This document shows positions 16,401 through 18,688 of a stretch of 18,688 bases of DNA, piece by piece. The stretch's first letter is position 1. Each line of letters opens with the position of its first letter. Both the position numbers and the translations under genes were made by a program. Source of the DNA: CAZEHJ01 sp964512485 (lineage in GTDB: Bacteria > Bacteroidota > Rhodothermia > Rhodothermales > UBA10348); assembly GCA_964512485.1 (NCBI GenBank), contig CAZEHJ010000070.1:1-18688 (forward strand). The letters are read 5' to 3'. A model generated the notes under the pieces. That model was not told where the DNA came from and ran no database searches. It saw nothing but the letters and a program-made list of their open reading frames with translations.

Positions 16401-17560
16401 AGCGCGCCGAACGAAAAGGTCTTCATTTTTCCGCTTTTGCGGACGAATCTGTCCCGGAGCGAGTCGTCATGGATGACGCACGCATCCGGCAGGTGCTGAT
16501 CAATCTCATCGGAAATGCGATCAAGTTCACCGAAAAGGGAAAGGTCAGCCTTGACGTCAGGGCGGCTCAACTGGAGGAGGACGGTCCCGGGCAGATGTCG
16601 CTCATGATGCGTGTTGAAGACACGGGCGTGGGCATCAGCCCGGAGGAGCAGGAACACATTTTTGGTGCTTTCGACCAGGCTCGCGGGCAGGCCCATTCTG
16701 AATTTGGGGGTACCGGCCTGGGTCTCGCGATATCTCAGAAGCTGATCGAGCTGATGGGTGGAACGATCTATCTGGAATCAGAGCCTGGGCGAGGCTCTGT
16801 GTTCACCGTTTCGATTCCGTCGGTCGAATTTCTCAGTTCACCTGAAGAGGACGAGGCCTTTCCTGTTTCGATGGACAACATCCGCTTCTTTGGATCGTCG
16901 GTGTTGGTGGCCGACGATGTGCCGGAAAATCTGGTGCTCATGAAAGAGATGTTCCAATTGGTAGGGCTCAAGTTCATGGGCGCCAACAACGGTGACCGGG
17001 TTTTGGAGATTCTTCGTTCTACATCGATCGACCTGCTTCTTCTCGACCTGCATATGCCGGGCAAAAACGGAATCGAGGTTGTCGAACAACTGATGTCCGG
17101 AGAGACGCGGCCACCCTATCCGATCATCGCGTTTTCGGCCTCAGTAATGGGTGATGACGCCGATAAATTTCGCGAGATTACCGACGGCTTCATTGCCAAG
17201 CCGCTTACCCATGAGAAGCTCATGGAAATGTTGGCCGTGCATCTTCCGAACGAAATCGTGGCGAGCTCCCCGGTCGAGTCTTCGAAACGATCCGACTCCG
17301 GCCCGCGCCAGCCTGCTGATCCAGAATTGACAGCCCGGCTTGCCGCTGAGCACGACAGATGGAAGGATTTGCTCTATCGACAGACCGTGAATGAAATAGA
17401 GACTTTCGGCAAAGAGATGAGTGATCTGGGAGAAAAACACTCGTTCGAACCGCTCCAGGAGTGGGGGAAAGCCGTCGCTCTGGCAGCACACCATTTTGAG
17501 CTCGAAAGTCTTTTTGCCCAATTCGAACTCTATCCACTTTTTCTATCGAATGACGCGTGA
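13436..17560 (+). CDS. Hybrid histidine kinase with periplasmic propeller sensor
   Basis: 1374 residues. A signal peptide or N-terminal anchor (MRIQHVNIFLLWILVLGLSS...) is followed by a two-component-regulator propeller (about 30-650) with Reg_prop-like phrases: YVANQDGLLEFDGDTW, then DERGRVWLATDDGIVRVD near 305-322. A Y_Y_Y domain follows (about 667-750, VRYQYRLVGAEEEWSAW). There is one membrane segment (about 755-775), a long coiled coil (785-897), HisKA with H910 (MSHEIRTPMNAI) and HATPase with N box LINLIGNAIKF (about 1021), G1 EDTGVGIS and G2 GGTGLGLAIS. The receiver has phospho-acceptor D1204 (LLLLDLHMP) and lysine in AKPL. A helical tail (about 1280-1374) resembles the C-terminal region of many hybrid kinases but has no clear Hpt motif. 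Unlike HTCS proteins it lacks an AraC-type domain, so output must pass to another protein. The gene is divergent from the NtrC-type gene and overlaps the next receiver-kinase. Ligand unknown. Confidence 0.93.
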   Translation: MRIQHVNIFLLWILVLGLSSSQIAEARQQGYPVVSRYRPSEYNHNPRNLDVAISKEGILYVANQDGLLEFDGDTWRLISLPDRRTAAQLSFDEDGAILIGANGDVGTLVADSLYLPTFRSFLDDGEIEAGSFEQITQILHADSGTYFISAGRIFLETDGTVQALIPDAPIQYAFVNEGNVFVSLWGRGLTRINQGGFEAVPAGAPFARDELVHSSALSDSSSLLITASGRFLTFADQELAPWDSTATAALQGKTVLSSKLLSNGALALGLKQDGLALFSPPDNSVVFFDYRDGLPSGAINGVTEDERGRVWLATDDGIVRVDLNSPVSKPPDLAGIFGPARAVVYSGGGLFVGTDQGLFKANSDSSLPREFESVPGMEFPVRSLLAARSDLLAVSDNEIIVLPFNNSLLEYRLEIGSPVQTMALSDFDSEVVYVGHEGGLSRVSIDSTTSRWVVSGQVLNSSLQPHSITEQSSGEIWAGIAPSGLAKISWARSDSTADSILLYDQRNGLPMSRSTPLMSGSDVVSYSNNGFSSFDEASNRFYPGNSLGLSGQSSITDIRFIHATKGDSIWIITGEFAGLIPPPESAGRRIDLIEGMNRFAESHVYQLACDGPAGRAGCWFATDRGLMRLEHLAVPALASSPTVFVRTIASSQRLLFGGGVPGSVEAPDYKMLFDESGITFDYSTPFVEDFTDVRYQYRLVGAEEEWSAWTRDTSARFSGLIENSYAFEVRAMSSSGRIGPTSTATFTISPPWFRTLWAFSLYGILFAFSVFLAGKSLSRFHVRQLSDSNQRLAKTLKARTEEVQEQKRQLELHNQDLGSRHQELSTQQRTLEIRHEELRKNKARIEEQAEQMAAQNRELEIQRREVDRQRRLLAKSNEALEESSDRASRFARDAEEATSAKSRFLANMSHEIRTPMNAIIGFTDLLTRKVEDIEVRKYVDHIQTSSRSLLTLINDILDLSKVEAGKLDIVSTAMDLRQVVKDMPLMFGERAERKGLHFSAFADESVPERVVMDDARIRQVLINLIGNAIKFTEKGKVSLDVRAAQLEEDGPGQMSLMMRVEDTGVGISPEEQEHIFGAFDQARGQAHSEFGGTGLGLAISQKLIELMGGTIYLESEPGRGSVFTVSIPSVEFLSSPEEDEAFPVSMDNIRFFGSSVLVADDVPENLVLMKEMFQLVGLKFMGANNGDRVLEILRSTSIDLLLLDLHMPGKNGIEVVEQLMSGETRPPYPIIAFSASVMGDDADKFREITDGFIAKPLTHEKLMEMLAVHLPNEIVASSPVESSKRSDSGPRQPADPELTARLAAEHDRWKDLLYRQTVNEIETFGKEMSDLGEKHSFEPLQEWGKAVALAAHHFELESLFAQFELYPLFLSNDA

Positions 17561-18684
17561 TTGAACGAGGCGGTCATATTCTGATTGTAGATGACACACC
17601 CAAGAACATTCAGGTTCTCGGGGGAATCCTCCGGGATGCGGGCTACGACATCAATGTGGCGACCGACGGTCGGGCCGCACTGGATTCGCTCGCACGAGTA
17701 ATTCCGGACCTGGTTCTGCTCGATGTCATCATGCCCGAAATGGACGGCTTCCAAGTCTGCCGAAGGATGAAGGAAGATCCCAACCTTGCAGAAATACCGG
17801 TGATATTTCTGACCGCGAAAGTCGAGACAGACGATATTGTCCGCGGATTCGACCTGGGCGCCGTCGACTACGTGACCAAGCCATTTCGTTCTGCCGAACT
17901 TCTCAAGCGTGTCGACACGCACATGACGCTCAGCCGGCTTAGATCCGAATTGGGCGCCCGCGTCGGTGAACTCTCCTCGGCCTTGTCACAGATCGAGCAG
18001 TTGCACCGCGAGCAGGATTCTTTCCTGCGTCACGAGCTGAACAACGTAATCAATCCGATTGCCGGATATACGGACTTGCTTCGAGCCAAAATATCTGGCG
18101 ATCTGGACGAAAAACAGTTGGGGTGGCTCAACTCCATCACACGCGGCGCGTCTTCGATGCAGACGATGCTCGGTGAAATGAAAAAGCTTCAGGATTTTGA
18201 GCGTGGCGAACACAAGCTCAACACGATGGCTGTCCCCATCCACGGCATTCTCTCAGATATCGTCAAGGATGTCGCGCTAATCATGGAGAACCGGGTCGAC
18301 ATCGAATTGTCTTCCGAGAGAGAGGATGCACGAGTGGCTGCCGACCTGTCTTTCTTGCCCGGCGTCTTCAAGAATCTTATTAAAAACGCTGCCGAACACG
18401 TTGTATCCCTGACGGATCAAGAACGAAGCGTCCGAGTGGATTCGTTGCTGAATGGCACGTCTGTTGTTATCTCGATCGCCAATGGGGGCGAGCCTATTCC
18501 CGAGGATCGGCTTGCGACCTTCTTCGAAAAGTTCAATTCCACAAAAGGCGGGTCCGGCGGGACCGGCCTTGGCACGTCATACGCTCGTCTCGTGACCCTG
18601 GCGCATGGCGGGCTGATATCTGTTCAGTCTTCACGGGTAGAAGGCACTGTTGTTCGGGTTACCCTTCCACTGGCCGACGGCTAA
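17557..18684 (+). CDS. Soluble receiver-histidine kinase, translationally coupled to the hybrid kinase
   Basis: 375 residues starting with GTG at 17557, which overlaps the TGA of the hybrid kinase by 4 nt (GTGA) and implies coupled translation. Receiver (about 7-125): D12/D13, phospho-acceptor D56 (LLDVIMP), T85 (FLTAK) and lysine in TKPF. The dimerisation helix follows a short coiled stretch (SSALSQIEQLHREQ) and has the phospho-histidine in FLRHELNNVINPI. HATPase: N box FKNLIKNAAEHV, G1 in the form IANGGEPIP (N instead of the usual D, seen in some kinase families), F box FFEKF, G2 GGTGLGTSYA. There is no membrane segment. It is likely to receive phosphate from, or act alongside, the hybrid kinase. 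The gene is complete, ending 4 bp before the window edge. Confidence 0.9.
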   Translation: MIERGGHILIVDDTPKNIQVLGGILRDAGYDINVATDGRAALDSLARVIPDLVLLDVIMPEMDGFQVCRRMKEDPNLAEIPVIFLTAKVETDDIVRGFDLGAVDYVTKPFRSAELLKRVDTHMTLSRLRSELGARVGELSSALSQIEQLHREQDSFLRHELNNVINPIAGYTDLLRAKISGDLDEKQLGWLNSITRGASSMQTMLGEMKKLQDFERGEHKLNTMAVPIHGILSDIVKDVALIMENRVDIELSSEREDARVAADLSFLPGVFKNLIKNAAEHVVSLTDQERSVRVDSLLNGTSVVISIANGGEPIPEDRLATFFEKFNSTKGGSGGTGLGTSYARLVTLAHGGLISVQSSRVEGTVVRVTLPLADG

Positions 18685-18688
18685 TAAA

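Overview
The window looks like a chromosomal segment of a Gram-negative bacterium of the Bacteroidota/Rhodothermota (FCB) group. Two secreted proteins end in type IX secretion (T9SS) C-terminal sorting domains with the 'YPNP...SG.Y..R/K' pattern. A periplasmic-propeller hybrid histidine kinase is present, and Shine-Dalgarno sequences are mostly weak or absent. A marine Rhodothermales-like host is a guess from protein style, not a demonstrated assignment. A run of 100 Ns (5576-5675) is a scaffold gap of unknown true size.

Layout. (1) 1-3708, + strand: the C-terminal part of a large BNR/Asp-box beta-propeller protein, then a 612-residue protein with four CBM2-like modules, both with T9SS sorting domains. 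(2) 3918-5281: a small secreted beta protein (+) convergent with a FliA/WhiG-type sigma factor (-). (3) 5282-5704: a non-coding stretch with a strong terminator for the - strand, a 44-bp direct repeat on both sides of the gap, and a promoter-like motif. (4) 10056-5705, - strand: a tight three-gene operon encoding a small secreted subunit-like protein, a two-domain periplasmic chaperone-like protein and a 1007-residue outer-membrane protein. The last has an N-terminal periplasmic part, a beta-barrel-like core, two prealbumin/CarboxypepD_reg-like domains and a C-terminal LysM. (5) 10057-10796: regulatory DNA around a 71-residue small protein gene. (6) 10797-18684: a signalling block with a soluble receiver-kinase, a convergent NtrC-type sigma-54 activator, a divergent 1374-residue hybrid kinase with a periplasmic propeller, and a second soluble receiver-kinase overlapping its stop codon.

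How the parts may work together (inference). The - strand operon has the gene order and domain order of a chaperone-usher pathway without clear sequence membership in one, so it may be a divergent surface-fibre assembly system. The protein at 3918-4484 resembles its small subunit. Three - strand genes or operons (the sigma factor, the 71-residue protein and the usher-like operon) share a 16-bp upstream motif, yGGCAyAyGnyTTGAw. It matches a sigma-54 -24/-12 promoter except for TTGA in place of TTGC. For two of them it lies almost the same distance (48 and 50 nt) before the start codon. With a sigma-54 activator and several kinases nearby, this suggests a local regulon in which two-component signalling controls a surface structure and an alternative sigma factor.
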